Positions 1 to 8,914 of a stretch of DNA of 64,000 bases are shown piece by piece. Source of the DNA: Pusillimonas sp. T7-7. Lineage in GTDB: Bacteria > Pseudomonadota > Gammaproteobacteria > Burkholderiales > Burkholderiaceae_B. Positions within the stretch are counted from its first letter, which is position 1. Every line of letters begins with the position of its first letter. Made by a program: the position numbers and the translations under genes. Below the pieces are notes generated by a model. It had not been told where the DNA came from, did no database searches, and saw nothing but the letters and a program-made list of their open reading frames with translations. The DNA lies in contig NC_015458.1 of the NCBI RefSeq assembly GCF_000209655.1, positions 2,666,001-2,730,000 on the forward strand, written 5' to 3'.

Positions 1-54
1 CGATTTGCCATACACGACAAACCAGCAGCTGACGCCGCATCAGCAGGCCATTAA
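1..54 (+). other. possible 3' end of an upstream gene
   Basis: Frame 1 is open from the left edge and ends at a TAA at 52-54, giving about 17 residues (ending in ADAASAGH). It is too short to assign to a family and may be chance. It is listed because nothing else explains the left edge. Confidence 0.2.
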
Positions 55-62
55 GGCGACGC

Positions 63-84
63 GATGCCAGCATATGCTGGCGTC
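63..84. other. inverted repeat downstream of the M20 gene
   Basis: A perfect 16-base palindrome, GCCAGCATATGCTGGC, lies at 66-81 and is extended by three more pairs (one G-T). It sits just past the stop codon of the minus-strand amidohydrolase. No T tract follows on either strand, so it is at best a weak transcript-end hairpin or a protein-binding site. Confidence 0.3.
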
Positions 85-95
85 AAGGCAGTGGG

Positions 96-1298
96 TTAGT
101 CGCGCGTCTGTTCAAGCCACGCCAGCGCCAGCTTGGACAGGTATGTGGCGCCCAGCGGCAGCACCTCGTCATTGAAGTCATAGCTGGTGTTATGCACCAG
201 ACACGGCCCCTGCCCGTGGCCTTCCTCGCGATGCTCGCCTTCGCCATTACCGATAAAGGCATAGCAGCCCGGCTTGACCTCCAGCATGAAGGCGAAATCT
301 TCGGCGGCCATGATGGGCGTCTGTGGAATCAGGCAGTCCTGGTCGACGATTCCGGCGATGACTTCGCGCGCGAAGGCGGTTTCGGCTTCGTGGTTGAGCG
401 TGGCCGGATAGATGCGCTGGAAGTCGAAATCGCACTCCGCCTCGTTGGCGCGACAAGTCAGTTCGGCGATCTCGCGCATGCGCCGCTCAATCAAGTCCAG
501 CGTTTCCGTGGTGTAGGCGCGCACAGTGCCGCGCATCTCGCAGGTGTCGGGAATAACGTTGACCGCGTCTCCGCCATGGATCATGGTCACCGAGATCACC
601 GCGACTTCCAGCGGTTTTTTATTCCGGCTGAGGATGTTCTGGAACGCCCCCAGTATCTGCCCTGCAATGGGTAGAGGATCAACACCCAGATGAGGCATGG
701 CAGCGTGGCCGCCCTTGCCGCGCACCGTGACAGTGAACTCGTTATTGGACGCCAGCACCGGGCCCGGCGAGAGGGCGAATGTCCCGCTGGGGATGCCCGG
801 CATATTGTGCATGCCAAACACAGCCTCTATGGGAAACTGTTCAAACAATCCTTCCTTGATCATTTCACGGGCGCCGCCTGCCTGCTCTTCAGCAGGCTGG
901 AAAATAAGGTAGACGGTTCCCGCAAAATCACGATGTGCAGCGAGATACTGGGCCGCGCCCAGTAGCATTGTGGTGTGACCATCATGGCCGCAAGCATGCA
1001 TCTTGCCAGGATAGCGACTGGCATGCCCAAAGGTGTTGGCTTCTTGCATGGGAAGGGCGTCCATGTCGGCGCGCAGCCCGACGGTACGACCGTTGTCAGG
1101 GCGCTCGCCTTGAATGATGCCCACCACGCCCGTTTTTCCCAGGCCTCGATGTATCGGGATGCCCCAGGCCTGGAGCCGTTCAGCGACGAGATCGGCGGTG
1201 CGAGTTTCTTCGAAGGCCAATTCGGGATGTGCATGAATATCGCGGCGGATGGCGCGCAGGTCGTCGGCCTGCGCCACGATAGCGTCAAGAAGAGGCAT
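96..1298 (-). CDS. M20 family amidohydrolase (hippurate / IAA-amino acid hydrolase type)
   Basis: Predicted cytoplasmic metallopeptidase-fold amidohydrolase of about 400 residues that would hydrolyse N-acylated amino acids; the real substrate cannot be read from sequence. Metal-site motifs are visible: HACGHDGHTTML, the PAEEQAGG glutamates, GMHNMPG and the late HNTSYDFND histidine. The dimerisation insert typical of M20D follows the first catalytic half. The reading frame extends 22 codons further upstream, but I chose the ATG at 1298. The family N-terminus starts there (MPLLDAIVAQ) and an AAGGCG sequence lies about 8 bases before it. The gene is divergent from the dioxygenase gene, with about 180 bases between them for promoters. 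Confidence 0.9.
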   Translation of the reverse strand: MPLLDAIVAQADDLRAIRRDIHAHPELAFEETRTADLVAERLQAWGIPIHRGLGKTGVVGIIQGERPDNGRTVGLRADMDALPMQEANTFGHASRYPGKMHACGHDGHTTMLLGAAQYLAAHRDFAGTVYLIFQPAEEQAGGAREMIKEGLFEQFPIEAVFGMHNMPGIPSGTFALSPGPVLASNNEFTVTVRGKGGHAAMPHLGVDPLPIAGQILGAFQNILSRNKKPLEVAVISVTMIHGGDAVNVIPDTCEMRGTVRAYTTETLDLIERRMREIAELTCRANEAECDFDFQRIYPATLNHEAETAFAREVIAGIVDQDCLIPQTPIMAAEDFAFMLEVKPGCYAFIGNGEGEHREEGHGQGPCLVHNTSYDFNDEVLPLGATYLSKLALAWLEQTRD

Positions 1299-1475
1299 AA
1301 GGGTATCGCCTTGAAAAAGCTCAGAAGCCCTAGAGTGTACCGAATTGACCCTTGATCGACCCAAACCGCCCTTGATTGTTCCATTTTCGCAACTGGTGAA
1401 TCTTCATGCCAGAGGATTATCAAATGAAACATATTCAGTGATACTTACTATATCGACTTCCTATTTGGTAACACC

Positions 1476-2321
1476 ATGACCGTCAAGAACACCATATCGA
1501 GCGGCTCCGAAGCACGGATGCCTACATTCTTCGTGCCGCATGGCGCCGGCCCCTGTTTTTTCATGGACTGGAACCCGCCCCATGCCTGGCGCCAAACACG
1601 CGATTTTCTGGAAGGCGTGGCTGCTACTTTGCCATCGCGTCCGACTGCAATCATTCTGGTATCAGGACACTGGCTCGGATCCGAGTTCAGCGTTACCAGC
1701 CATGCACGCCCCAGCCTGATCTACGACTATCACGGCTTCCCCGCGCATACTTATGAACTTCGTTATCCCGCACCCGGTGAACCGCAATTGGCATCACGCA
1801 TAGTCGATCTGCTGAAACAGCATCAGATCCCGGCCGGCGAAGATCCCAACCGAGGCCTGGACCACGGCGCATTTGTTCCCTTGAAACTGATGTTCCCGAA
1901 TGCGGACATCCCGGTTGTACAACTATCGCTGCGCTACGATCTTGACCCCGCCGCACATCTGAAGGCAGGACAAGCGCTGGCGCCATTGCGTGATGAAGGG
2001 GTGCTGATCATAGGCAGCGGCATGAGCTTTCACAATATGCGCGGCTACGGCGACCCGCAATTCGGCCCGATTTCGGATCAGTTTGATCGCTGGCTGGTAG
2101 ACGCCGTCACGGCGCCGAAGGCTGAGCGCGAACAAGCCCTGGCCAACTGGGCAAGCGCTCCGGGAGCACGCCTGAGCCATCCGCCCCGTGCCGAAGAGCA
2201 CCTGCTGCCGCTGATGGTTGCAGCGGGCGCGGCCGGCAATGATTCCGGCGAACATGTATTCAGCGACCGGGTGATGGAAGTCACACTATCCGCCTTTCGT
2301 TTTTCCAGCAATCAATATTGA
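1476..2321 (+). CDS. class III extradiol ring-cleavage dioxygenase, DODA type
   Basis: 281 residues, LigB-like fold of the 4,5-DOPA dioxygenase/YgiD group. It is a probable non-heme Fe or Zn enzyme that opens catecholic rings. Candidate metal and catalytic histidines are H22 (VPHGAGP), H65 (SGHW), H130 (LDHGAF) and the later SGMSFHN histidine, all in the family's usual order. A second ATG at codon 15 sits closer to the usual family N-terminus (MPTFFVPHG) and may be the true start. The first ATG has only a weak GGTAAC in front. Physiological substrate unknown. Stands alone; the sequence after it is decayed. Confidence 0.88.
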   Translation: MTVKNTISSGSEARMPTFFVPHGAGPCFFMDWNPPHAWRQTRDFLEGVAATLPSRPTAIILVSGHWLGSEFSVTSHARPSLIYDYHGFPAHTYELRYPAPGEPQLASRIVDLLKQHQIPAGEDPNRGLDHGAFVPLKLMFPNADIPVVQLSLRYDLDPAAHLKAGQALAPLRDEGVLIIGSGMSFHNMRGYGDPQFGPISDQFDRWLVDAVTAPKAEREQALANWASAPGARLSHPPRAEEHLLPLMVAAGAAGNDSGEHVFSDRVMEVTLSAFRFSSNQY

Positions 2322-2339
2322 CCAGCAAGCATTGCTTAA

Positions 2340-2450
2340 TACTCGCCTATAGCGCTGTTGTTTGTCGCCTTGGTGATTGGTCACATCGTGGCCGCGCTAT
2401 ACCATCATTTTGTAGAGCGTGACGGCACCCTGCAGCGCATGCTGGGTTAA
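2340..2450 (+). pseudogene. C-terminal remnant of a cytochrome b561 gene
   Basis: An open frame of 36 codons bounded upstream by a TAA (2337-2339) reads YSPIALLFVALVIGHIVAAL, continues YHHFVERDGTLQRMLG and then stops. This matches the last transmembrane helix and conserved tail of CybB-type di-heme cytochrome b561 (AALxHHF, RD, LRRML). The remaining roughly 140 residues of such a protein are absent; the dioxygenase gene directly precedes it. It is therefore a truncated relic. Its 3' end overlaps by 4 bases the stop end of the phytase-like pseudogene on the other strand. Confidence 0.75.
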
Positions 2451-3598
2451 CGAAACACAACCTCGAATGCCAGGAACTGCGTCACCTGGCTGGCATTGAA
2501 ATTATCATCGGACACCAATACCAGGCTGCCATGTCCATTGGCAAGCCTGGGTCCCCATGCCATGCCTTCTATGTTGTCCAGCTTGGGCAGGCCAAGCGTG
2601 GTCAAGTCGAGCACCAAGCGCTTGTGCACCGGCTGAAAGTCAGCATGCGCCAGCGAGGCCAAGCTGCTTACATCAGTGGCATTCGAAATATCCATTTGGT
2701 AGATACGCACAAAGTTGCTGAATTGACCCGCCGCATTTTGTACGGCAGCACGCTCTACAAGCAAGAAGCGCTCATCATCGACCGCCAGTATCTCTGTTAC
2801 GCCGTTATCGGCGAATTTCCCCTGTGCAGGCGCTGCTGGTATGGCATCCACAGGATACGCCACCTGCCTGATCACCTTGCCATCACGACTATATTGGGTG
2901 ATCCGTGCCATGGCGCCTGACGACGGCGTGGGTACCGGGCCATCTTGCCAAAGAGGTCCTTCCATGGCCACCCATAGCGATTGCGCATCGGGCGCAAAGG
3001 TCATGCCTTAAAATGCCAGGTTATTACGCGAACCTACCTGCTGATCGCGTCGCATAGCGAACATGGGAGACACAGACAGCTCTTCAATAAACTCCCCCGA
3101 CCGCAATGCGCGCCGAATAAAGGGATTCAACTGTCGCATACGATCGCCCTCGCTGGAGTACCAAATGCTATCGTCCAACGGATCAAACCGGACGGCTTCC
3201 ACATCCGCAATTTCACCCAGCTTCCAGCGGCTTGAAAATGGCTTGCCATTTTGCTGCCTAAAGGGCACGGTGGAAGTCAGCGTCATCGACGTAAATGCCT
3301 GCCCGTCGTAAGCAAGTTTTGCCGTATAAAAGCGCGATGCATCAAAGTCGGAACGGTCGTCACTGGCCAGAATCCAGGTATCCGTACCCGCGTCGTAGTC
3401 GATCCCGGACAAGCCACCTACGGTAGTGCCCTGAAATGGCTGCTTGTGAGGTATCTGCTGTTCACCAATAAAACGCAAAGCTTGCACAGACAACCCCTGG
3501 CCTGCCTGTGCTGTCGACATGAGCCATGCCAGCACCAAGAGCATAAAAGCCGCTCCACATGAGAAAAACCGGTAACGGATGGATAGCAGGCAGCTCAT
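2447..3598 (-). pseudogene. phytase-like esterase (PF13449 type), interrupted by an in-frame stop
   Basis: Two adjacent reading pieces (3598-3008 and 3004-2447) lie in the same frame and form one protein of the esterase-like-activity-of-phytase family. The junction reads RNNLAF, TAA (3008-3010), then GMTFAPDAQSLWVAMEGP. Members of this family carry a glutamate before that glycine (FEGxxxxPDG), so a GAA/GAG to TAA change explains the break. No frameshift is needed. The N-terminus has a signal peptide (hydrophobic run ending STAQA), so the intact protein would be exported. The internal ATG just after the stop (3004) could give a headless fragment but has no signal peptide. Sequencing error cannot be excluded. 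Confidence 0.82.
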
Positions 3599-3728
3599 AG
3601 ATATGGAAGACATGTTCACCCAAAGTCGGCTCGGCATACTTAGAAGCTCTGCAGAGCAAGAAACCGAAAGCATACTAAGTATCCACTCAGGCGTCGCCAT
3701 TTCCTGACACGCCAAGGCGCGTGGCTTC

Positions 3729-4163
3729 CTAAGACCCGTGCTGGAGCGATGTCGGTTTTAAGCTGATTCTTGCGGCACGCTCTTTTTCCACTCTTTCAGT
3801 AGCATCGCGCGCCATGGCTACTGAGCCCATGGTTGCCCCACTGCCGTCCTTGACCAACGCAAAAGTCATTTCCACATAAAGCTTCCGTCCGCTTTTGTGT
3901 ACTGCGCGTGTCAAGGTTGGGCGTCCGCGCAGTTTGGTCTTGCCGCTGTCTACAGCTGCGTTGAATCCAGTCCAATGCGCCGCGCGCAGGTGCTCGGGAA
4001 TGATCGGGTCCAGGCTGTTGCCCAGCATTTCAGTCGCGCTATACCCAAACAACGCACAGGCAGCCTGATTCCAACGCTCGACCTTGCCCGCGCGATCGAT
4101 GTAGATCAGCGCATCGGATACCTGTTCGACTATCCAATCTGAAAGAGCGGATGTATCGCTCAT
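3729..4163 (-). CDS. single PAS-domain protein
   Basis: 144 residues. One PAS domain occupies about residues 5-125, with features such as DALIYIDRAGKVERWN, the ALFGYSATEMLG helix and the LTRAVHKSGRKLYVEM strand, ending in the DATERVEKE linker. No kinase, cyclase, GGDEF or DNA-binding domain follows, so it is a stand-alone sensor or partner protein. A GGAG lies 8 bases before the ATG. It follows the TonB receptor gene on the same strand with a hairpin between them. Ligand and partner are unknown. Confidence 0.82.
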   Translation of the reverse strand: MSDTSALSDWIVEQVSDALIYIDRAGKVERWNQAACALFGYSATEMLGNSLDPIIPEHLRAAHWTGFNAAVDSGKTKLRGRPTLTRAVHKSGRKLYVEMTFALVKDGSGATMGSVAMARDATERVEKERAARISLKPTSLQHGS

Positions 4164-4196
4164 GATTTTTACTCCGCGAATGCAATATCAAGACAC

Positions 4197-4225
4197 AAGG
4201 AAGGCAAGCCAATCACCCCTTCCTT
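4197..4225 (-). terminator. candidate hairpin after the TonB receptor gene
   Basis: AAGGAAGG (4197-4204) pairs exactly with CCTTCCTT (4218-4225) across a 13-base loop, between the receptor stop and the PAS gene start. The U-run on the minus-strand side is poor, so termination would be partial at best. Confidence 0.35.
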
Positions 4226-4263
4226 CTTGTCCCCTGATATTACCGCTTCCGCCAAGCCACACA

Positions 4264-6351
4264 TCAATACGTCAACTCTATACCCATAAATACGCTGCGC
4301 CCCAGGCCTGGCGTATAGATTGCCTTGCTGGCCAGGCGACGGGCGTCCACAACGTATTCCGTTGAAGCTGCATATCTCTTGTCCAGCAGATTTCTTATGT
4401 CCATATATAAACGAAACCGCTCGTCGGGGCTGTCGTAGCCGGCGCGGAAGTGCAACAGGCCATAACCTGGCGCCTGCTCGGTATTGGCTTGATCCACATT
4501 CCAGCCCGACCCCAGCTCCAGGCCAGGACCGGCATAATAGCCTTGTGGATGCCGATAGATGACATCAAACCGGCCTACATGCCGAGGGATACCCGGAAGC
4601 CTGTTGCTGCCATATGCCGGATCATCTGAAAACCGAAAGTCATTGAATGTATAGGCCAGCGCCCACTCCAAACGGCCGGGAACCGTGGCCAGACGCAAAG
4701 CGCCGCTCAAGCCAGCCTCAAGACCACGATGAATGGTTCTGGATGCATTGTGCGCAACCGTTACACCAAAACTCCCGGGCAAATAGGTTTCTATCAGCTC
4801 ATCGCTGACTTTTGCGTGATACAGCGCGACATCCCATCGCAATGCGTCCGAGCCACCGCGAGTACCAATCTCGAAGGTGGTTGCGCGCTGGGCATCAAGA
4901 ATGCCATCTGGCGAAAAAAAGGCGACCGTGCTGGGCGGCTCAAAGCTGCGGCTCAGGTTTGCATACCACTGGGTATTGGGTGCGTTGCCCCAGACCAGAC
5001 CGACTTTCGGGCTGAAGGCCCTGTACCGGGCCAACGCCTGACCGTCGGCAAAAAAGCTGCGGGCCAATGGCGATACCGCATTGTCGGTGCTGCGGCGCGC
5101 CCAAACCATCTGGGCGCCGGCAATCCAGGTAAGCTCCGGGCTTATTGAAAAATGGTTCTCGAAGAATACCTCGGCCTGGGTTCGGTGAGCATCCAAAGCT
5201 GCCTGAGGGCTGCCTTCAGGAGGCGCGAGGCCCGACACCCTGGACATATCCGGCCAGTAGGCACGATTTTGATCGTCTCCGCGAGAGAACGACGTTCCCC
5301 AGACTATTCGGTTGGCATGCCCTGCCCAGCGGCTCTTGATTTCCTGACGTAGCGAGACCCCGTAATCTACGGCCTTGTAATTTACTTGCGAGGCAGCGCC
5401 CCATGAACTGAATTTAGTTCCTGTATGAAATAAACCCATGGCCAAGGTGTTGTCCGGAGCAAGGTTTATGTCGTGCACATAGGCCAGGTGCCAGCGCGGG
5501 GTCGTTCTGATTCGCGCATCGACCATTTCAGACGAGGCATTTGCCTGCTGCGGGTCATCTTGCAACTGGTCGTAGGTTAATGCGCCGGGCATATTCACCC
5601 GATAGTATTCCTGCGTTACATGCAGCCGGCCCTTTGACGCCTCGCTGAATTTATACCCAACATTGCCATAGAATCGCGACACCTTATAGTCGGAATGTGC
5701 GCGATATCCTTCTGACCGGCTACTGCTGACAGACGCATAGGCATCCCACCCATCCACTCCGCTCCAGCCGGCTTCCGCCCTGCCTGACTTATAGCCATAC
5801 GCCCCACCATCCAAACGAACCTTGAAACCAGGGCGCGTATAGCCAGTAGACGAAACCAAATTCACAGCACCTCCCAAAGTGGCTACGCCGTACCGCATGG
5901 CATTGGCGCCGCGCAACACCTCTATATAGTCAGCCGCAAGCGGATCGGTATAGATGCTATCGCCCACATCGTCGGTGCGCCCCAGTGGCAAGCCATCGCG
6001 CAGCAAGCGTACGCCACGTGTACCGGTGGGCGAAGTAATACCAGACCCCCTGATCGATATGCGGGCACTGATCTGCCCTGATGGATTTTGGGTATAGACG
6101 CCTGGCGTTCCGGACAGTGCGTCGCTGATGCCGAGGATCGCGCCATCACTATATGACTCGGCTGGGATCACCGAGACATGGCCAGGGCTTGCACCGCGCC
6201 TGGTATAGGCCTTCGTCAAGGTCTGGGATTCAACACTGGGCGTAACAAGCACCGTCGGCAATTCAGCGGCCGGCTCTTGCGCCACAGCAGGTTTTTGACT
6301 GAGCCCTATCGCTAAAAGGGATACAAATACAGCGAAGGTACAAAATTTCAT
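4264..6351 (-). CDS. TonB-dependent outer-membrane receptor
   Basis: 695 residues. A signal peptide ends near PAVAQ (residue 25). A plug domain covers about 45-170 (SIRGSGITSPTGTRGVRLL, then YIEVLRGANAMRYG). A 22-strand barrel follows, ending in the aromatic C-terminus MGIELTY. There is no N-terminal signalling domain of the FecA/FpvA kind, so it should transport only. The overall pattern resembles ferric-siderophore/FecA-like receptors, but the ligand cannot be deduced. No ABC permease, siderophore gene, sigma/anti-sigma pair or recognisable Fur box is adjacent. Transcribed away from the histidine kinase gene across a 235-base AT-rich gap. Confidence 0.93.
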   Translation of the reverse strand: MKFCTFAVFVSLLAIGLSQKPAVAQEPAAELPTVLVTPSVESQTLTKAYTRRGASPGHVSVIPAESYSDGAILGISDALSGTPGVYTQNPSGQISARISIRGSGITSPTGTRGVRLLRDGLPLGRTDDVGDSIYTDPLAADYIEVLRGANAMRYGVATLGGAVNLVSSTGYTRPGFKVRLDGGAYGYKSGRAEAGWSGVDGWDAYASVSSSRSEGYRAHSDYKVSRFYGNVGYKFSEASKGRLHVTQEYYRVNMPGALTYDQLQDDPQQANASSEMVDARIRTTPRWHLAYVHDINLAPDNTLAMGLFHTGTKFSSWGAASQVNYKAVDYGVSLRQEIKSRWAGHANRIVWGTSFSRGDDQNRAYWPDMSRVSGLAPPEGSPQAALDAHRTQAEVFFENHFSISPELTWIAGAQMVWARRSTDNAVSPLARSFFADGQALARYRAFSPKVGLVWGNAPNTQWYANLSRSFEPPSTVAFFSPDGILDAQRATTFEIGTRGGSDALRWDVALYHAKVSDELIETYLPGSFGVTVAHNASRTIHRGLEAGLSGALRLATVPGRLEWALAYTFNDFRFSDDPAYGSNRLPGIPRHVGRFDVIYRHPQGYYAGPGLELGSGWNVDQANTEQAPGYGLLHFRAGYDSPDERFRLYMDIRNLLDKRYAASTEYVVDARRLASKAIYTPGLGRSVFMGIELTY

Positions 6352-6586
6352 AAATCCAACAACATAGTCATCGGCATGGAAACCGTAGTCGCAAGCAGAA
6401 GGCGAAGCAACATATTGTATACACCTGAAGTCATACGTAATCTATAACTTTTAAATTGTTTTCAGTTGCGTTTGCGCGCTTAGCCAGCAACATCCAGTAA
6501 TATGTAAAAAACAACAAAAATTTGATATGCATAGGCCGCTGCACGCCCTTCTGCCTTGAGTACCTTACTGGCATGGAGCCTAAATA
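6352..6586. promoter_or_regulatory. divergent promoter region, TonB receptor / histidine kinase
   Basis: AT-rich relative to the flanks. A minus-strand TACAAT (6414-6419 on the plus strand) is a reasonable -10 for the receptor, about 60 bases before its ATG. No convincing -35, Fur box or cobalamin-riboswitch sequence was found, and the gap is short for a cobalamin riboswitch plus both leaders. Confidence 0.35.
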
Positions 6587-8914
6587 TTGGCTATGAACCC
6601 CTCAATCTCCCGACCCAGCGGCAAAGCCTGGAGCCTGCTTCTTCAAGCCATCACCGTCCTTATCCTGGGCCTGGCAGCCATGCGTTGCCAAGCTGGCCCC
6701 ATTTTGGTTCCTGCGGAACAAGACTGGCCGATTGCTTTGCCGCATCACGACATTCGAGTGTTTGAAGACCGTGATGCAGCCATGTCGCTTGAAGACGTTG
6801 CCACACTTGATCAACACCAGTTCCAGCCGTTGGACACCGTTCAGATCCCAACGCCTTCCCGGTCAGCCTGGTGGCTCAGATTTGACGTAGAAAATATCGG
6901 TCAGAAACCGTTGGACTTGCGCCTGGTGCTAAGCGACGCTGTATCCATAAGAGGCCGTATTGACTATTACCAGCAACACAACACGCAATGGCATCACATT
7001 GCCATGGGTGCAGAAGTGCCTGTGTCTCCCCATACAGCCCACAGTGCTCGTAGACAGGCATTACCCTTCAACCTGAGCCCTCATGAGCGCACTACCGTCA
7101 TCGTGCGCGTTACCAGCGTAAGCAGGCTGGCCATCAACCCATGGCTGTACGACCGCGAAGCATACATGGCCGCCGAATTGCATTCGGCGCTATGGGATGG
7201 CATTCTGATCGGAGGCCTGCTGTTCCTCGCATGGGGAGCGCTGCTTATCGCCCTGATGAGCCGCAGCCTGAACTTCGGCCTGCTGGCCCTGCTGTGTATC
7301 GTTGTTACGCTTTATGAAGCGGCGCAAAGGGGCTACGCCAAAGTCTTTTTATGGCCGCAAGCAAGTGACTGGGCCCTGCGTGGGCCGGCCTTCCTGGGGT
7401 TCGCGTCGATGGCACTTGTATTGACTTTCGTCTTGGCCATCGCCCAACGTGAGGGCATACGCATACCCGGCCGAAGATTGATCGTGGTTGTCATTGCTTT
7501 CCAGGCAATGACAGCATTGGCCGGCCTGTTCGGCGGCCCGTACTGGGCCGCACAACTGGCGCCCTTCGCCATGGGTTTATATGGCGCCAGTGTCCTGGTG
7601 TGCGCGGTCATACTGCTGAAGGCATCTGTACCCAGCAGCCGGGCCATGATCATCGCTGGCGTTTTCATCGCATCGCACACGCTGTTGCGCCTGCTTGAAC
7701 AAACGGGCTGGCTGTCGCAGTTCGTTGCCGGGCTTGGTATTGGTTCCATGGCCACCAACCCTGTATTGGCCATAGCCCGGCTGGCGCTCAACATGGGCGT
7801 GCTGGTGGCCTGGACCACCATAGTTGCCAAACAGCGCACGGACGCCAATAACGAGCTAATGCGCATGCGCGAGCAGGAAAGCGAACGATTAAAGGAACAA
7901 GTGGCTATTCAAACCGAAGCTCTGAACCGGTCTTTGCTGTACGCCAATGAAGAGAATCGCCGGAAGACAGAAACGCTAAGCTACGTAGGCCACGACTTGC
8001 GTGCTCCGCTGGCCACCATCGTTGGGTATGCCCGAATGCTTCAGGCAGGCTCCACGCCAGAGCAAAAAAATCATATCGAAGCCATTGAACGCAGTGCAAA
8101 CTATCAAATGTCATTGATTGACGAAATCGTTGACTATGCCCGGCATGAGCAGCCCACGCCACTGAACATAACGCTGGAAGCCATCGCGCTAAAAGAGTTG
8201 CTGGACAATATCATGCAGCATGCTCAAGCACTGGCTCGACACCAGAGCAATCGTCTGGAGCTACATGCAGAAACGCCCTTGCCCACCATGGTCAAGACGG
8301 ATCACAAACGCCTGCAACAGGTACTGCTGAACTTGATTTCCAATGCCGCCAAATTCACCCGCAACGGCTATATACAACTCACCGTCGGCGTACAGCACAC
8401 GCAAGCACAAACGGAACTGGTATTTCAAGTAAAGGATTCGGGTGCGGGCATAGAGCTAAAGCAGCACGACTCGATCTTCAATGCCTACACGCAACTTGAT
8501 GCGCGGCCGGGCAGTGCGGGGCTGGGCCTTCATATTGCCCAGCGCATCATTCAGAACATGAATGGCACCATTACCCTTGACAGCCGCCCCGGGGAAGGCA
8601 GCCGTTTCAGGCTTAGCATACCCGTTGAATTCTTGACTGACGATACCATAAGGATTGACGAGATCATCGCAATAGTCCGGCCAGAAGATAAGACACCAAG
8701 CCTGAGCAGCCCGCAGCATATACCTCCGGTCGAACTACGTGTGGACCTGGCCAAGTATGCGCGGGAAGGACAACTGAGCAGCATAGAAAACTGGCTGAAT
8801 CAGCAAACAACGGCTCACCCAGGCTGTGCACCTTTCTTCAGCCTGGTGCAACAGGCGCTTAAAACCCTGGATTTTGATCGTATTGAAACGCTTGCACTGG
8901 CAAATACCAAATGA
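6587..8914 (+). CDS. 7TMR-DISM sensor histidine kinase
   Basis: 775 residues. Order: N-terminal hydrophobic segment (about 15-35), periplasmic 7TMR-DISMED2-like beta domain (about 40-175), seven-helix 7TMR-DISM membrane region (about 200-410), coiled coil (about 415-460), then HisKA with phospho-acceptor H469 in VGHDLRAPL. The HATPase domain has N box LISNAAKF, G1 VKDSGAGIE and G2 GSAGLGLHIA. An unassigned C-terminal tail of about 75 residues follows. The start is ambiguous. TTG at 6587 has GGAG 8 bases upstream, while the ATG at 6593 is 14 bases from it. It overlaps the next gene by ATGA, so it and the regulator form a two-component pair. The signal sensed is unknown. Confidence 0.93.
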   Translation: MAMNPSISRPSGKAWSLLLQAITVLILGLAAMRCQAGPILVPAEQDWPIALPHHDIRVFEDRDAAMSLEDVATLDQHQFQPLDTVQIPTPSRSAWWLRFDVENIGQKPLDLRLVLSDAVSIRGRIDYYQQHNTQWHHIAMGAEVPVSPHTAHSARRQALPFNLSPHERTTVIVRVTSVSRLAINPWLYDREAYMAAELHSALWDGILIGGLLFLAWGALLIALMSRSLNFGLLALLCIVVTLYEAAQRGYAKVFLWPQASDWALRGPAFLGFASMALVLTFVLAIAQREGIRIPGRRLIVVVIAFQAMTALAGLFGGPYWAAQLAPFAMGLYGASVLVCAVILLKASVPSSRAMIIAGVFIASHTLLRLLEQTGWLSQFVAGLGIGSMATNPVLAIARLALNMGVLVAWTTIVAKQRTDANNELMRMREQESERLKEQVAIQTEALNRSLLYANEENRRKTETLSYVGHDLRAPLATIVGYARMLQAGSTPEQKNHIEAIERSANYQMSLIDEIVDYARHEQPTPLNITLEAIALKELLDNIMQHAQALARHQSNRLELHAETPLPTMVKTDHKRLQQVLLNLISNAAKFTRNGYIQLTVGVQHTQAQTELVFQVKDSGAGIELKQHDSIFNAYTQLDARPGSAGLGLHIAQRIIQNMNGTITLDSRPGEGSRFRLSIPVEFLTDDTIRIDEIIAIVRPEDKTPSLSSPQHIPPVELRVDLAKYAREGQLSSIENWLNQQTTAHPGCAPFFSLVQQALKTLDFDRIETLALANTK

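Noticed and set aside
6352..6586. Cobalamin riboswitch or Fur box controlling the TonB receptor
   Set aside because: No B12-box-like sequence and no 19-base Fur-like palindrome was found, and the gap is too short for a full cobalamin riboswitch.
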